A stretch of DNA of 64,000 nt from Aquatica leii (GCA_035610365.1 CM069436.1:63565505-63629504); one strand, 5' to 3'; counted from the first letter of the stretch, positions 42,701-56,560 are shown. Program-made: numbers and translations. The notes: generated by a model from the sequence alone, not told the origin.

Positions 42701-45700
42701 CTGTTGTATTGGTTTTGTCTTATTTCCATAGTAGTTACGGGTTGGGATACGTACGTAATTTTCGGTGTTTAAGTACCATCTAAAGTAACTGGAGTAGCTC
42801 TTGTCATATCATTTGGTATTGTGCTTATTGCTTAATTCTATTGTATCTAGAGTTAAATTATCAAGAGTCAAACTTTAACGACGTGAACTAGAAGTACCTT
42901 TCGTGGTTAATACTTTTACTTATATTTCTTTTGGAATGAGTGACGTATCCTTTATAGTTGCCGTCGCGATTCACGAAATAGCCGCAAAATATGCACGAAT
43001 TTGTTACAATAATTTTGTAATTTTAAACTTTACGTTAATTTTAATCAAAACATACTACGCTGAAAATACAGTTTTTGTGTTTAATAGAATTCAAATAACT
43101 AAGCTTCAGATTGTTAAACCAGTTGTAAAAATCCTGTTGGTTAGTGTAATTATTATAGAACTGTATTGTTTTTTACTTTTGTAATATATTATTTAAATGT
43201 TTTAATTTCCTGTGTCATATGACGCCTCTAAGCATTAAAGAAATCTAGAAATTATTATGCTAGTATTAAAATTAGAAGAAATTAAAAAAATAATTTATCT
43301 TTATAGACGTGTTATGCACTATTAAATTTTGACGAAAAATTAGGTGTTTTGTAATTAACTTAATTTCTTAATGGAATTTTTTTAATAAGCTTTATACATA
43401 ACTACAATATTTAAAGAATTCCAGTTACTAATTTCTTCGTATTGTAAATTTATTGCATAAGCCACGTATAAAATTGCTATTTACTATGTAAAGTATTAAT
43501 TTAATGTTTACGTTTTACTTTTGTATTCATTTATTAATAAATGATGAAATTTAAAAGCTATTTATAAAACTGTTTTGTAACCGTAAGTACGTTTGAAGCT
43601 CCCACACAAGCAATTCATTAATACCATAATAAGAAAATTTGTTACAGTGGACACACCAAACTATTTTTATAACGTAATAAGTAATTTAGTTTACATAACG
43701 TTTAAAATGTTTTTAATTACATATAGCAGTTTTGTAACATATATGATTTATAGAAAGTACATAAGTCCAAGTAATTTAATATTTTCTTAAACAAAAATCG
43801 AGAAATATTGGTAGATAAAGTAACATTTTCAAAATTTAAGTTATTAGTGTAATACAAAATAATTAAAAAAGTTTATGTAATTTTAATACAGTGTGTTTAA
43901 AAATTTTTTTTTGCAGTTTAGTTCAGTTACCATAACATAACTGTTAAAACGTTTTTTTGCAAATAAACAAAAATAGATACAAATAAACATTTAATTTAAT
44001 GCATACAGTTGGTAAAAACGTAGCATAAATTATTCATCGTTTCGGAGAATTTTGAGCAACATTAACATTATTAGTATGCAATAAATGAAAATTTAAAAAA
44101 AATAAATACATTATATACCTAACCACAAACGGCATTGCATTTATATTTGTATACTAATTATTAAAAAGTTTTTCATGTATGTACAAGTGAAAATTAAATA
44201 AATAAATAGGTAAATACTTAACATTACATAAGCAAATAAACTGACAAGTTAATTGCAGAAAAAAATTTTGAATGTCTTATTAACTATTATAAAAACACTA
44301 ATTAACAATAAAATAAACAAATTAATTAAAGAAAACGCAATGTTTCAATACGATTAAGAACCGTGTTGTCTTAATGAGAATATAATAAATTTTTAGTATA
44401 ACTTCCAGGTAAGAAAACTTGTTTTTTTTCCATTCATGTATATCAGTTCATTGGTAGTCAAGATTGACCTACATAATATTACTTACATTGTAAATGAAAT
44501 TTAATACGATTTGGTAAAACGTGGTCTTGAGTGTATTTTCACTGTTTGTACGTTAAGAAAATAATTAGATTAGATAATGTTTTAAGCTGGCAACAATTAC
44601 TATTTAGTTTCGTCTAATTTGTAGTCTGGCAGCTGTTAGAAACTAACCTTTCTTAACAAAACACTACGAAATAACATAATCTTAAATTTATTTTTGTTCA
44701 TGACGTCAACAAGCTTTAAATATCACGTATACCTGCAGTTCATTTCTAATTTATTCGATTCAAATGTTAATATAATTTTCATATTAAAATTTCTAATAGT
44801 ACTTAGAATTTTATTTTTTATAAATTAAAAATTATATGATTAATAAAAAATTTAATATTAAAACCATAAAACAAAAGAGAAATGCAAAAAACTGCAAAAA
44901 AATCGCAATTAAATTCTAATAGAAAAATTAATGAAAGATGGATTAGTTGGTGTAAAATAAATTATTACATAAAAGCGCAATGCTATTACCTTACAAAGTC
45001 AGAAAGAGAGTAATATCAACGACAAATTAAATTTACTATATTAACTCGATCAGCAAAAAAACATCAAACAAGCTAATAAAAAAATGTATTCAAAAAAGAT
45101 GGAAGCTTCACAGTACAACATACGATTATATCATAATAATACATAATACTGCATGTTTATTATTAATTGATATAATTAATAAATTACAAGAAGCAAATAT
45201 GTTTAGCATAGCTGAAGTTGAATAAAAAAAGCGTCAAAATAGAGAAGAACGCCCAAGTACTAATTTCAGAAATTAAACCTTTTTGATCTTACATAAACAG
45301 ATAATGTAGTTTTCAACAACGTTAGAATCGTAATACTGTAACATTCTAGAAATGTTCTAGAACCTTCGACACCACACCAAAATAGTCAAGATTTTTAATC
45401 CACAACCAGCTATAATAAAAAACGCGCATGCTGTAAATGAAGTCAATCTGAAGGTACGCGCAAGTTGACAACATAAATAAAAGTGCATATTTTTCAAAAT
45501 CTGTTTGCATAAATCAAAATTTAGTTAGACAGTGTCCACGACTGAACTTGACAAAAAAAATCTTTTTTATTTATAGTTTTTCTAAAGAAAATTAATACAG
45601 TGTAAATCGTTTATTAAATAACTCAAGGAATCGTGAACATATTTACTTCTTAACCGATGTTACTTAATAAACGTATTGTCAAAAACCATAAAAATTTCTA

Positions 45701-46270
45701 TTTAAAATTTGATATTACATATAGTAAATTTTCAAAAAATCGAAATTTTTTTATTGTTTATTTTCAACTTACCAAGTACTGTTTTTTTAATTAATATGAA
45801 ATGAAATGAATCAAACATACACTATCTGTCGGCAAAGTAATCTAACACGTAGCTTTTAGAAGATTTTCATTGTTATTTATTTTTATAGAGAATGAATAGG
45901 TGTAAATTGTAAAGATGATTAAGTAAATAGTTACCTATCTGTTACATTCCTTATTTTAATGCATATTTATTCTAAAACCTTTTACGATATTTTTTTGTAC
46001 TCGAATGTTTACCTACAAAGTTTATATAAATTCCTTGGAAAATTTTATCAGAAAAGCATTTTAAAGATATTTCTACAGTTAAAAATTATTTAATAACCGA
46101 ACTCAATTTACTTACTAAACGATTTATAATTACAAGATTTATAGACTTCCAAACTGCCGGAATTCTTACTTTGTAAACGTTTTTACTTAGTAACCGACTG
46201 CTTACTAAGCGGGTTCTACTGTATTTATTAGTTTCTTGCAAAAGCATCTCTATCAAAAATTGATTTTTTA
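42701..46270. other. Long A+T-rich intergenic stretch
   Basis: No coding family is recognised. The plus-strand open frames at 42,903-43,184 and 43,593-43,790 are low-complexity translations. The only site noticed is a heat-shock-element-like cluster at 45,344-45,367. Long A/T runs fill the rest. Confidence 0.55.
45344..45367. promoter_or_regulatory. Heat-shock-element-like TTC/GAA cluster
   Basis: The sequence reads TTC-TA-GAA-ATG-TTC-TA-GAA-CC-TTC. The last three boxes are in perfect alternating 5-bp register (nTTCnnGAAnnTTC), the binding pattern of heat shock factor. The first pair is out of phase by one base. No gene or element is recognised next to it, so it may be chance or part of an unidentified element promoter. 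Confidence 0.3.
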
Positions 46271-47397
46271 TATACAGGGTATCATAAATAAAAAAAACTA
46301 TAAATTAAAACTTTGTAATTCGTTTCACAATTGTTTTATAATATAACAAACGTAAAAACACAATACACCAAACAAAATTACGTAAGCTGTACTATTCTAA
46401 ATAACAATTGCAATCACCTTTCAAATATTGTGACAAATTTAAATACTTTCTTGACAACCTGCAGCGGAATGCTTACCAAAGAAGAACGTATTTAGTTTGT
46501 AAAGTGTGTGAAATTTAGTACCAAGCTGTAATAAATTCATTTATTAATCGGTTCCTTAATACCAATGTATTTCGAAAAAGTTTGAGACAACTGATAAGGA
46601 AGTTTGATCAAACGGGACCTGTATTAGAGAAATAAGATCAAGATGATGCAGCGACTATAATGGCACTACATTCTGTTAAGAGTAATATAAAAGTATTTTT
46701 AAGAACGCGATCGCGAGAATTAAACATCAGTAAGATTTGTTGCACAGGATATTGCCGTATAAATTTTGTTTGTGGGTTGGCAAAAAATTTGTGGCGGACA
46801 AAAGCTTTTATAGAAACATTTTATTTTCTGATAAAGCGACGTTTTTTACTAACGGTTTTGTTTTATCTTAAAACATCCGTTACTCGGCTTATGAGAATCA
46901 TAAGATATAGTCTTTATTTCATAAAGGAAAATTTAAACCAGCAATTTTTTTACGAATGTTTGAAATATTTGTATTGGGCGAATTAACTAATTTTAATCCA
47001 AATATGAAAACAAGAATTTGTTGGCAGCAAGATAGTTGTCCTGCTCATTTTATTTTAGTGAGATGGATGGATAGGAAAAAATGGTCTGTTAGATCACCCG
47101 ATTTAATACCTCTTGACTTGGGGTGTTTTAAAACAGAAAGTGTATGCAAACAATTTGCCTCGCATACTCAAAGATCTCGATCAAACATTAAAAGATGCCG
47201 TGAACGAGGTTATTGTACCAGCTGTTGTACATAAAGTTTACGCCCAGTTTATTAAAAAAGCCTAAAAATTCACAGAGGTTGGTGGGAGTTATATAGAATA
47301 ATGTTTATATTGGTTTTTTTTGCGTTTGTTATAAGTTATCAAACAATTATAAAATTTTAAATGATTGTTTTTTATTATTTTAGACTACTCTGTATAT
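46271..47397 (+). mobile_element. mariner-type DNA transposon, about 1.1 kb, with terminal repeats
   Basis: The left terminus at 46,271 reads TATACAGGGTATCATAAAT. The right terminus, read inward on the minus strand from 47,397, is ATATACAGAGTAGTCTAAAAT. Between them is a plus-strand transposase relic. The overall length of about 1.13 kb is short for a full mariner, so internal deletions are likely. Confidence 0.82.
46470..47290 (+). pseudogene. mariner transposase relic
   Basis: N-terminal frame from 46,470: MLTKEERI, then LIRKFDQTGTVLEK-like text and KSNIKVFLRTRSRELNISK, the helix-turn-helix part. FSDKATFFTNGFVLS (about 46,830) holds the first catalytic Asp, with the following Glu changed to Lys. 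ENLNQQFFYE, then LGELTNFNPNMKTRICWQQD and SCPAHFILVRWMDRKKWSVR (46,975-47,085) carry the second Asp (QQD). SPDLIPLDLGCF is the third block. Frame changes occur at about 46,780, 46,930 and 47,120. Confidence 0.83.
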
Positions 47398-48080
47398 GAA
47401 AAGTTAATTTTATATATCGTTTTGATAGTTTTGCAAGAAACAGAGTTTTTAATAGATAATAATATTTTTTTTCAAAAAATCAAAAATAAAAAAGTTTTTT
47501 TTCTTGTCAAATGTAGCCATAGACACACTGTGTATATTATTACTACTGTAAGTCTTCTCCACATATATTTTATCTATTTCTTTGAAATTATAAACATGTT
47601 TCGACATTATAAAATGCCATCATTACTATATCTACAATATTATTATAAAATATTAAAAACAGAGTTAATAAACTATGTTATTAAAAAAGTATACCCATTA
47701 TAAGAAAATTTAAACTGACAAGTACTATAAAAATTAAATTAAAACAAAAAAAATAAAATTGGAATTTAGAATTTAAATCAAGATGTTCGTTAAGACACGT
47801 AGAAGAATTATTATTAGATGGACAAAAAATTTCTAAAATTTTAAGATTGTTAAGAAGTTTAAGAAGTTAAGACCTTTATTTCAAAAATTCAATATTAAAA
47901 TCAGAAGAAAAAAAATAACCAATAGCTAAAATGTGATTTATAAAAGCAGAACAGTTCGACCGACATAAGAAAAACTACAAGAAGAATAAGAAATATTTAT
48001 TATCAGCAATATAAAAAAAAAACGAAAAACGTTCTTAACTTAGCATAGACTCCGACCGTAGAAACAGTTAAAATTAATAG
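47398..48080. other. Intergenic stretch with a short PLE-tail-like word
   Basis: The stretch is A+T-rich. At 48,041-48,066 the words CTTAGCATAGACTCCGACC and GTAGAAAC resemble the outer tail of PLE family A (CTTAGTATAGATTCCGGCC at 13,741). This could be a scrap of that family's end. A 112-residue hydrophobic open frame at 47,365-47,703 is low complexity. Confidence 0.35.
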
Positions 48081-48089
48081 TTGAAGCAA

Positions 48090-48800
48090 TAAACTGAGGG
48101 CGACGTTTCAATCATTGACTTACATCCAAAAACGCTTAAATTTGTTGCAGACTGTCCCTAATTACATCTTAGAAAATATATATACTATAACTTCATGTCT
48201 AGAAGTAAAATACAGAAACACTCATCAGCAACCAGTATACTAAACTCAAATCAAAAACAGTTTTCAAAAATTTACGCAAAGTATTAAAAGTTTTAAGCAG
48301 GCGTTGCATCATAACAATTATGATTTTGCTGTTTTGCTGAAAGGTATGCACAAACAGTATTTCAATTTGCGAAATCTATGTTATGTTAAAAAAATTACAC
48401 GTTAAATTTCGATGAATACGTACAACAATGCTAAACTCAACATAAAAAATACTAAAAAACGTCGTCTAAATATGATAAAAGTGGACACAACGTATCTTTC
48501 TTAATGGAAAAATCAACGGACAAAGCCGCTAGTTACTGGTTAAAACGAAAGTAACAAAAATCAGTATTTGTTTGGACATGTTACTAGAAGATAAAACAAT
48601 ATCACTAGTAACGGCACAACTGACCAAAAAACATCTATACATGAATAAGTAAAATTGGTTTCGGAGGTCTAGACCATTAAGTACTAGTCACAGGCACCAT
48701 CAAAAATTATTCTGAGAATAGTCGATGTAAAAAAGTAAAACTTTAATTTAGTTATAAAAAATAAGACTATAATTGAATGAAAGACAATATTTTTTATTCG
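48090..48800 (+). pseudogene. Second gypsy fragment (gag to protease), same family as the 2-kb element
   Basis: Plus-strand text FQSLTYIQKRLNLLQTVPNY, then SCLEVKYRNTHQQPVY, stop, TQIKNSFQKF (about 48,108-48,280) aligns with the gag of the 2-kb element (KILQTVSDHL, SRLEMRYEDAHLQQVY, SQIKNRVQEA). FLNGKINGQSR, stop, LLVKTKVTKISICLDML (about 48,505-48,585) aligns with that element's protease start; here the active-site D-T-G is K-T-K. The distal protease words (RHHQKLF) also correspond. Sequence between gag and protease is deleted. No RT follows. Confidence 0.78.
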
Positions 48801-50869
48801 TCAGAAAATAGAAACTGTGCAAATTTAAATACACAAAATGTGTAGTAATTGCACGCTTAGGTAAAAATCTTTAAAAAGCTCTATTTGATGAAAGTTAGTA
48901 AAAAAAAACACAAAACACTCTGGATGCAAATAACGAAAGAATATAAAAAGTATGCAAAGAAACATAGAGGCAGTTTTACGAATTGAATTCGAAGAAAACG
49001 CGTGTACTAAGATAAATATAACGTCGCAAACGTGTTTATTATTAACGTTAGTTAAAAGTAGTAAACTTTAATAGTGTGGATCTTTAGTTAATAATTAAAT
49101 TAATTTTAAAAAATGTTAGAATAAGGTTGCAATACTCAAAATTTAAAAAAGACTACATTACACACGCTTAGGAAAAAATAATCAGCATAAAGATTTTATA
49201 TACACCAATAACGTTCTAGTAAAATTTAATTTTAACAAATAACTATAAAAAAATAATCCATTTCTTATTCTAAACTGAACTTACTATAGGAAAGTGATAC
49301 ATGTTATTTATATATTAATTATCAATATTTAATTAAAATGTAAAAAAAACATATTGATAGGTTATTTAAATATTTTATTAAAAAACGGGATACCAAAAAC
49401 GATAATATCAATTATTTAACTACTACTTAATTTTATAATTTGTAAATTGTTCTAAGTGATCAATTGCAAAACAAGGATAAACGCACCGTTGCATTAAGCA
49501 TTTATAACTTTGACGATGCAGTTAAATACGTGATCATGTCGTTAAGTGTCGTCATTAGTGGTCAAGTACAACAAAATCAACTATTCTTCTGACAATATTG
49601 ACACATCTCAAAGCTTTGCGATCATTCAAGACTATTCAAAGCAATTACTAAAAAAAACAGAATGTTCTAATTCCGAATACAGTGAAAATATATAAGGTAA
49701 CCAAAATAAATTGAAGCCAGTCCAATCAAAAGTTCTAAAAAAATTTGACGGTCTACATAAATAGGTATTTAACGCAGACACCAGTGTAAATAAATAAAAG
49801 TGACTCTTATCCGTGGCCGGTATACTGTAACAGTGATGTATAAATTAATGTCATTGCGTTTATAATCAATTGCTAGTTAATATCGGTTAAATTCATAATA
49901 ATAAATATTCGTGTAAACAGTTGAAAATAAACAATTTTTTAAAATTCGTTACAATATATTATCAAATCAATAAGCTACGATTTAGTTAACAACAGCGTCA
50001 ACTTTGCTTCAAGCAATCGGGCAAAAATCTACACTAGCCACAATCTAATTGAAGTTCAGAAAATAACAACAAAAATTAACAAAATGGTATTGCGGTTTTG
50101 GGTAGATATCGGTTTTAAAATTTATAATTATATATTATTTTTGTATAAGTTAATAAAAAACATATCTTTAAACTACTTTATAGTCTTATATTATGAGAAA
50201 ATTTGGAAAATTTTTAAAATCATAATTGTTATTACATATAACACAACAAAAAAAAGGTACTCTTTTATTACTATAATTATTGATAAAATGTTTGAGGTTG
50301 CTTATGTTTCATTTAAGTAATATTTAATATATTTACTGAATTATAAAATTTACATACATACAAGTAAGAGAATTGAACTAATGTTGTCCCAAGGATTAGC
50401 ATCTATAGTCTAAGTATATGTATATAGTTTATCCAATTAAGATTAATGTTTAATTTCATTTAGTCTAGTTTACGATACGGATTACAAATATTGATTCAAT
50501 TGATTTTTGCATAAAGCCATTTTTGACAATACCCTCTTCATCGAAACACAAAGGGCGATCAAAACCTTGTTCAAGTATATGCAAAATTAATGAAAACAAC
50601 AATATACTTGAATGTATTAAATGTCTAAGTCAGAGGAACTCGCTTCTACTTCAACCATTTATTATTGGAAAAAACCAGTTTTAGCTCAAGTAATGTCGAA
50701 TTATAAAATTTATTAAATTAGTAGGCATAGTAATAATGAGATTTTTTGTAATATTAGTAAACAGAGATGAAACATCAAACGAAACCATCTTTTAGTTAGA
50801 TGGTATATTTTTAACATTATCAATTATTTCATTTTTATCAATTCAACCTTGAGTTTAAAAAATTCATAG
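48801..50869. other. A+T-rich intergenic stretch with possible zinc-finger scrap
   Basis: At 50,555-50,650 the plus strand reads SKPCSSICKINENNNILECI followed by KC, with a C-x(n)-C...C-x2-C pattern like the start of a PHD finger, as carried by some transposon proteins. It is too short to assign. The rest shows no coding motif, and the open frame at 50,084-50,320 is low complexity. Confidence 0.35.
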
Positions 50870-51000
50870 TATGTCAAGTCCACGCTTGTTACTATTGTGT
50901 TGTAATTGTTCTTATGTTTAATTAGTTTATTTTTAATGTTAATTTATTTTTATACAAAATGCAGTCTTAGACACACGACTTTTCTAGCTTTATAACTGTA
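50870..51000 (+). repeat. Interspersed repeat copy, shared with 58.3-58.5 kb
   Basis: This 130-bp segment beginning TATGTCAAGTCCACG and ending TCTAGCTTTATAACT matches 58,346-58,479 in the same orientation with moderate divergence. In the other copy a hammerhead-like core follows directly. Here the homology ends before that point. Confidence 0.65.
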
Positions 51001-54000
51001 AGTGAAATTAATTATAGTACTAATTAGAGTCCTAAAGAAATTGTGTCTAACAAAGGAGGAAATCAATTTACTGTTTTTACTAACTCATGTATTATAGCTG
51101 GGTACAAATCCAGTAAAGATCAAACACTTTCTTGCATTCTATAATGGACTTCCATAAACAACAAAACCAAAAAAAACATTTACATTTATGTGAAGTGATA
51201 AAAAATCCTTCTTAGAAAATTTAGTAATTTTAATTGTAGAGTCACTAGAAACTGATACTACAAGTATACTTTAAGCTTAAATTAACCCTCTTCTGCAATC
51301 TGCAAATAGTATAGGATTTCAAATGTCAATTACAAAAATACTAGAAGTGCAATTTTGCAAAATAAGTTTCTACGACAATTTTTTAAATATTAAATGATCT
51401 CAGATCATTTACCAAATCCATTAAATTATATTTTGTTTTACACTGTTGTACAAAGAACGTTTTGCCACTATAATCAAAAGAAACCGGTTCTTCAGGCTTT
51501 ACAATCTTTACCTCATCTCACATGAGAGGCAGACAGACCTTACTGTTATATACATTATTAGAGATTCATAAACGTACCAAATGTGAACTTCTAAACCTAC
51601 AATCTATAATATGTACAATAAACATTCAGAAAATTAAATTTACGGATGTAACTGATTAATTTATGTTATCTATTTAGACCACGCAGAAACATACAATTAA
51701 AGTAAAAATAATCAGAGAAATAGCAAATTACTGTTCTAATATTGTTATATTTTACTAAATGTTTAACTTTTTTTATTAACAAAACAAGTTTTAAACTACT
51801 ACAAGATTTAAATAGTAAATTAGAACATTGTACAATAGAAATAATTATTTTTATTGTATCTGTGTTGTTTGATTAGTTTTTCAGTCAGAATTAACAACAA
51901 AACCAATGATTATAACTTCATAAGTAAACAAAAAATTGTTTTTGTAACATCGTTAATTACTTTTTACTTAATTTTGATTATTTAAATATATTAATAAATA
52001 TATAGCTTTTTTTTTGTTTTAAAAAATTAGATTTTACTTTATGTAAGTAACTTTTAATAAAAATGTTTGTTCTTAAACTGTTGTCTACAAGATAACACAC
52101 TGATACTATATGTACTTACCGTACTTATATAAAATGTAGGTGTAAAATATAACTACTGCGACTCAAATTGAAAAAATTACAAAACGACTTACCAAGTTGT
52201 AACACCTAAGTTCTACATATGTATATACGTAATAGTTTAGGATCCTGTTAAGACACCGTCATTCACTGTGTTGACAACGAACTAAGCTTAAAAGTAAGGT
52301 TTATTTTATAAACCCGAATACATGAGTGTGTAACAATAAAAAGATAAAATCACTAAACTGGTGATAAATAAATTTGAGCAAATACCGTTTTTAGATAAAA
52401 CTACAAATACAGCACGTACTTGTACATTAATGTTGTACAACAAAAAAATATAGAAAACAATTGTTTAAACATTATCAATTTTTTAAGTTAACCTTGAAAA
52501 CGACTATGGAAAAGGAAGTACACGGTCAGTGCAAGAATTTTTTATTAACCATGTCATTAACCCAGATAAGAGCGCACTAGTAACTGTGTTAAGGTACCTT
52601 GAGAATATTTCACCAAGGCTTGTATTTACACTTATATATTTCTTAAAGTATAGTTACATAAAGAAACAAAAAATAAATTAGAATTATAATCAAGTTTTAA
52701 CTACACTAATTTATGTAGTACCTGATTCGAGTTTTCTAACGTTGTTAACAACTAAGAACTGATGCTTGAAATATAACAAATCACTTTTGTTAATTATAGA
52801 CCTTTAAGTTTAACTCAACAGAATTGGTTAATTAAGCGAATTTGTTTGTTTTATATAATTTTCAAAAACATAATAAAAACGTATATGTGTATTTATAAAA
52901 TATTGCTATGTTAAACCTAAACATGCATATTATATAATTATATAACATATTTTTGATTGTTTATATATATAATTCTAAACGTAAATAAAAACCGATTGCA
53001 GTACTTCTAACAAATATTATTAATAAACATATATCATATCGCTCGTAAAAACGTCATACGACCAGTAAAAACATTACACTTGTAAATAATGCTGTTAAAT
53101 ACTGATTACTTAAGTAATTCAAAAGTAAAATTTGAATAATAATGCATTTCTCAATGTAAACATATATCTAAATTAAGCTAAAATTTAAGTAAATGTATTT
53201 AAATTATTCTAACTTATACTTTTTCTTACATTTTGACAATAAACACTCATATGAAAAAAATGAGACAGATTTGTTCCCCAATGCTAATAAACAATGTTTC
53301 AGTACATCGTCTGTATTCATTCTGCGTGTTGTGTTATGTTTACGATAAATCTTTAAACACCTAACAAAAAAACAATAACATTTGAGTAATCAAAGAATTA
53401 ACAGAAAATATACTTCAATCTAATAAATTAATTTTTTAGTTATGCAATAATGAGAAGAAATAAAAATTTTTAAAAAACCATAATTAATAATAATTCAATA
53501 ATGGATATATCTACCTTCACTTCTAATCGTTTCTTGCAGACAATTAGGAATACATTCAAATAGCTTTTAAAATTTTAAATGCTATTTACGAGCAAACTTC
53601 GTTATACAGGCGGATACAATATTTAAATATGATGTAATTTGGAAAACTAAAGTAGTAGTAAAATGAATGTTTATTTTTTTATGAAGGCACTGTATATTTT
53701 TTACTTTGTTATAAGTTACTTATAATGCTTAAAATACGAAATACTTAAACATAAAAACCAAGGCATAATAAAAAAGCGCTCCCAAAAAAACGATATTTTT
53801 TTTCATACTTTTTCTTTTTAACATATTTAGGTATAATTCTTACACATTTATTATGATTGTAAAATTAATTCTGGCAAATATAATATTCAATATATTTTTA
53901 GTGTTATATTCAAAAACAAAAACAAAAAAATTCTTTATTTATACTACGTGCGTTACGGAATGTAATTTGGATTAAAAACTTTGATGGATATAAGTACAAT

Positions 54001-54749
54001 GTGTGTATGTTTACCATACTATAAATTTATTGCCAATGTCGAGTGCATTAAACGAAAAAAAGAGAAACAGTTATTTACGTTAAAAGTAAAGCATAATATA
54101 ACGAACGCGAGGCTGCACGGTCAAGCGTTGCATGTGAGTGAGTTATAGTATGAAATTTTTGACGAGAATAAAATACATTATTTTTTGTGCTGCTTTTTTT
54201 AAAATTACAGTTTTTAAAAAAATTTTAAAAAATTGAAATTACCAGAATATTTTAGTGCTACATATATTACTGAATTTGTTAAATTTTACAATAACTAACA
54301 TGTAACAATAAATTTAAAGATTTATGAAATGATTTTTTTAACTGTCGCATACTCGTTATAATATAATAATTCACTTTGAACCCGTAGTTTTCTGTAGGTT
54401 TCTACTTTTCATTTTGCCGCTCTAAAGTTTTTTTCGCCCATTACCTAAATACACTAACAAACAAATATTGACGTTTGCAATGTTGGCAGCACAAAAACGT
54501 ATTTATAATCTATTCGGATTACTTATTATTCACTTACCATCTGTGTAACTGTATGCCTACAATGCCTTATCATTATGACTATTCATGTAAGACGAATAAA
54601 CTGTAAATAGATATAAAAAAATGGAAAAAAAGTGTCCACGGTTCAACAAGACAGAACTGTTAAATATTATATAAACCACTATTCATTTTCTATTACACGA
54701 AATGCCATTTTGTAAACAGGATTTTTAGATTGCCAATACACAGCGATGA
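51001..54749. other. Long A+T-rich intergenic stretch
   Basis: I see no recognisable coding family, RNA gene or repeat pair in 3.7 kb. A word GGCACTGTATAT near 53,682 resembles a mariner end but has no partner. A C+G-richer 60-bp patch near 51,500-51,540 is unassigned. Confidence 0.5.
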
Positions 54750-54866
54750 ATCAAATACTTCAAAACGCCATCAAGAGGTTCATAGCTGCACAAAAACCAA
54801 TTCTTACAAATGAAGATCAAACGCGGAGGTTAAAATTTTCTCGACGCTATGTTGAAAGCCACTAAA
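54750..54866 (+). pseudogene. Tc1-like transposase fragment
   Basis: Plus strand: MNQILQNAIKRFIAAQKPIL then TNEDQTRRLKFSRRYVESH, ending in a stop. This matches the Tc1 segment between the DNA-binding domain and the first catalytic block (A-x-K-P-x-L-T-x-x-x-x-x-x-R-L-x-F-A). No catalytic motif follows, so only a 40-codon scrap survives. Confidence 0.65.
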
Positions 54867-55344
54867 AGTTTAACATAAAGTTATATTTTTAGAGAATAAA
54901 GTAAATTTATTAATTATGAAAAGTAAATTTTATTTATAAATAATGTATTCCAATACTTTAAAAGAAAATTTTGATTACTAAAATGACAAAATAACAAAAA
55001 CTGGTAATTCGCATTCGGTTTCTAAAATTAAAAAAATTCAAAGCACATATTTTGCAATGTTAGTTTTGAAATAAACAAAAATAACAATAAATAAACAATA
55101 AGCACCTCAGTAGGTATCAAATTACAATACAACACGACAAATAAATACAAACTTAAAGGAGAGGTAATTATATAGTGCAAATTAGGATCAAGGAATCCTC
55201 CTGTCCTATTTTTTTTAATATAACTGCATTAAAATTAAAGTTGATTAATGTATGAGATTTAAGAAATTGATTTTCACTTAAAAAATAAATAAAAAAACTA
55301 GGTAGGTACATATGTTTGTAGTTGATATCAATTAATTAATTAGT
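54867..55344. other. Intergenic stretch
   Basis: A+T-rich sequence; nothing recognised. Confidence 0.5.
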
Positions 55345-55397
55345 GTTGAATATAATAACCCAGCAACTACAATAAAGTGAATATTTGTCGTCCACGT

Positions 55398-55425
55398 GTT
55401 TCTACAGCTATGCTGTCATCCTCAG
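55398..55425 (-). ncRNA. Hammerhead-like motif (PLE family E)
   Basis: On the minus strand, CTGAGGA (complement of 55,419-55,425) is followed by TG, a perfect 5-bp hairpin ACAGC-ATA-GCTGT (complement of 55,404-55,416), an A, and GAAAC (complement of 55,398-55,402). The expected U-H cleavage dinucleotide cannot be placed, so this copy is probably inactive. Confidence 0.45.
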
Positions 55426-55559
55426 CGAACTGATACTAAACATATAATTATGACTAAAGCTAATTTATACTAGCATTATGTGACGCTTTGTTACGTCCCA
55501 TTGATTTTCACAGGTGAACAATTCCAAAAAACCTAACAGTTTGTTAGTTTATCAATTTG

Positions 55560-56560
55560 TTTTTACAAATTTCCAAACTCTTGTATGGATATAGTTTTTT
55601 ATATTGTTTATTTTTTTAATTAATTTAATGTTTTCTATTTTATGACTATTTTCCAATATATGTAGGGCAGTACTGGGTTTATCTACCCTTATGTTTAATA
55701 TCAGCTAAGTGTTCTTTATAACGGGTATTCAGGGGTTTTCTTGTTTGCCCTATATATATTTGGTTACAGTTTTTAGAACTAATTTTATATATTCCCAATT
55801 TTTCACAAATATCTATTAGATTTTTCGGGTTATCTAAATTGTTACTATTTTATAATCAAATTTTGAGAAGATTTTTTGTAGTCCTCTAGTGTATGCGCGA
55901 TAATACAAAAGTTTTACATATTTATTTACTTTTTTGCTGTTACTATTAAGTAACGTAATCTCCTTTATTGTTGACTATTTATTTTTAAAATCCATTGTAT
56001 ATTGTTTAATGTATTTTAATTATTTGTTAAAATTATCTTTTAACAATAGAAAACGAAAAATCGTTAAATCAAAAATTAAAAAGTAGCAAGTTTATATGGC
56101 AAGCTACAGTTAAAATCATTTGCTATAAATTGCACGGTGTTGGTACCTTTACGCTAAATGTCAATATTTAGCTTATTGCCCTTTCTGATCACTAAAGTCT
56201 CTAGGAATAGCAACTTCCCATCGTTTGCTATTTCATCGTTAAACTTAATAGTTTCAAATTTTGCATTTATCTCAACTAATTCTTGAGAGTTGCAAACACT
56301 TGTATTAATGATCGCAAAAATATCGTCCCCATACCTAAGCCAAATTTTCAAGGAGTAATTTAAATTTTGTTTTAAATCGGTTTCAAATCTGTTGCCCATC
56401 GTTGTTCCGTTGTTTTGTGGTAAAAATTACCGTTAATTTGAAAGTTTGATTGATCTATGCATAATTTCGATAATCTTACAAAATTTTCTACTTCTAAATT
56501 GTCCAAATAGTTTTTTTAGATAAGATATCTTTTATATACTCCAAAGTCTTATCAATCGAG
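55560..56560 (-). pseudogene. PLE RT and GIY-YIG relic (family E)
   Basis: The minus-strand frame 56,399-56,154 gives WLRYGDDIFAIINTSVCNSQ and ANDGKLLFLETLVIRKGNKL. The catalytic box is YGDD (56,322-56,333) instead of YVDD. Upstream, frames to 56,560 hold decayed motif B text (FQINGNF). Downstream, LGIYKISSKNCNQIYIGQTR and KPLNTRYKEHLADIKHKGR (55,680-55,800) form an intact-looking GIY-YIG core with the GIY, Cys, YIG and R residues. A stop follows, then STALHILENSHKIEN. The stretch 55,840-56,150 between thumb and nuclease is decayed. Confidence 0.85.

Noticed and set aside
43593..43790. Open frame of 65 residues in an A+T-rich region
   Set aside because: Composition-driven (rich in I, N, F, Y); no initiation context or family similarity.
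48070..48105. GAAACGTCG on the minus strand as another hammerhead half
   Set aside because: No CTGANGA partner with a hairpin lies in front of it, and the region aligns to gypsy gag immediately downstream.
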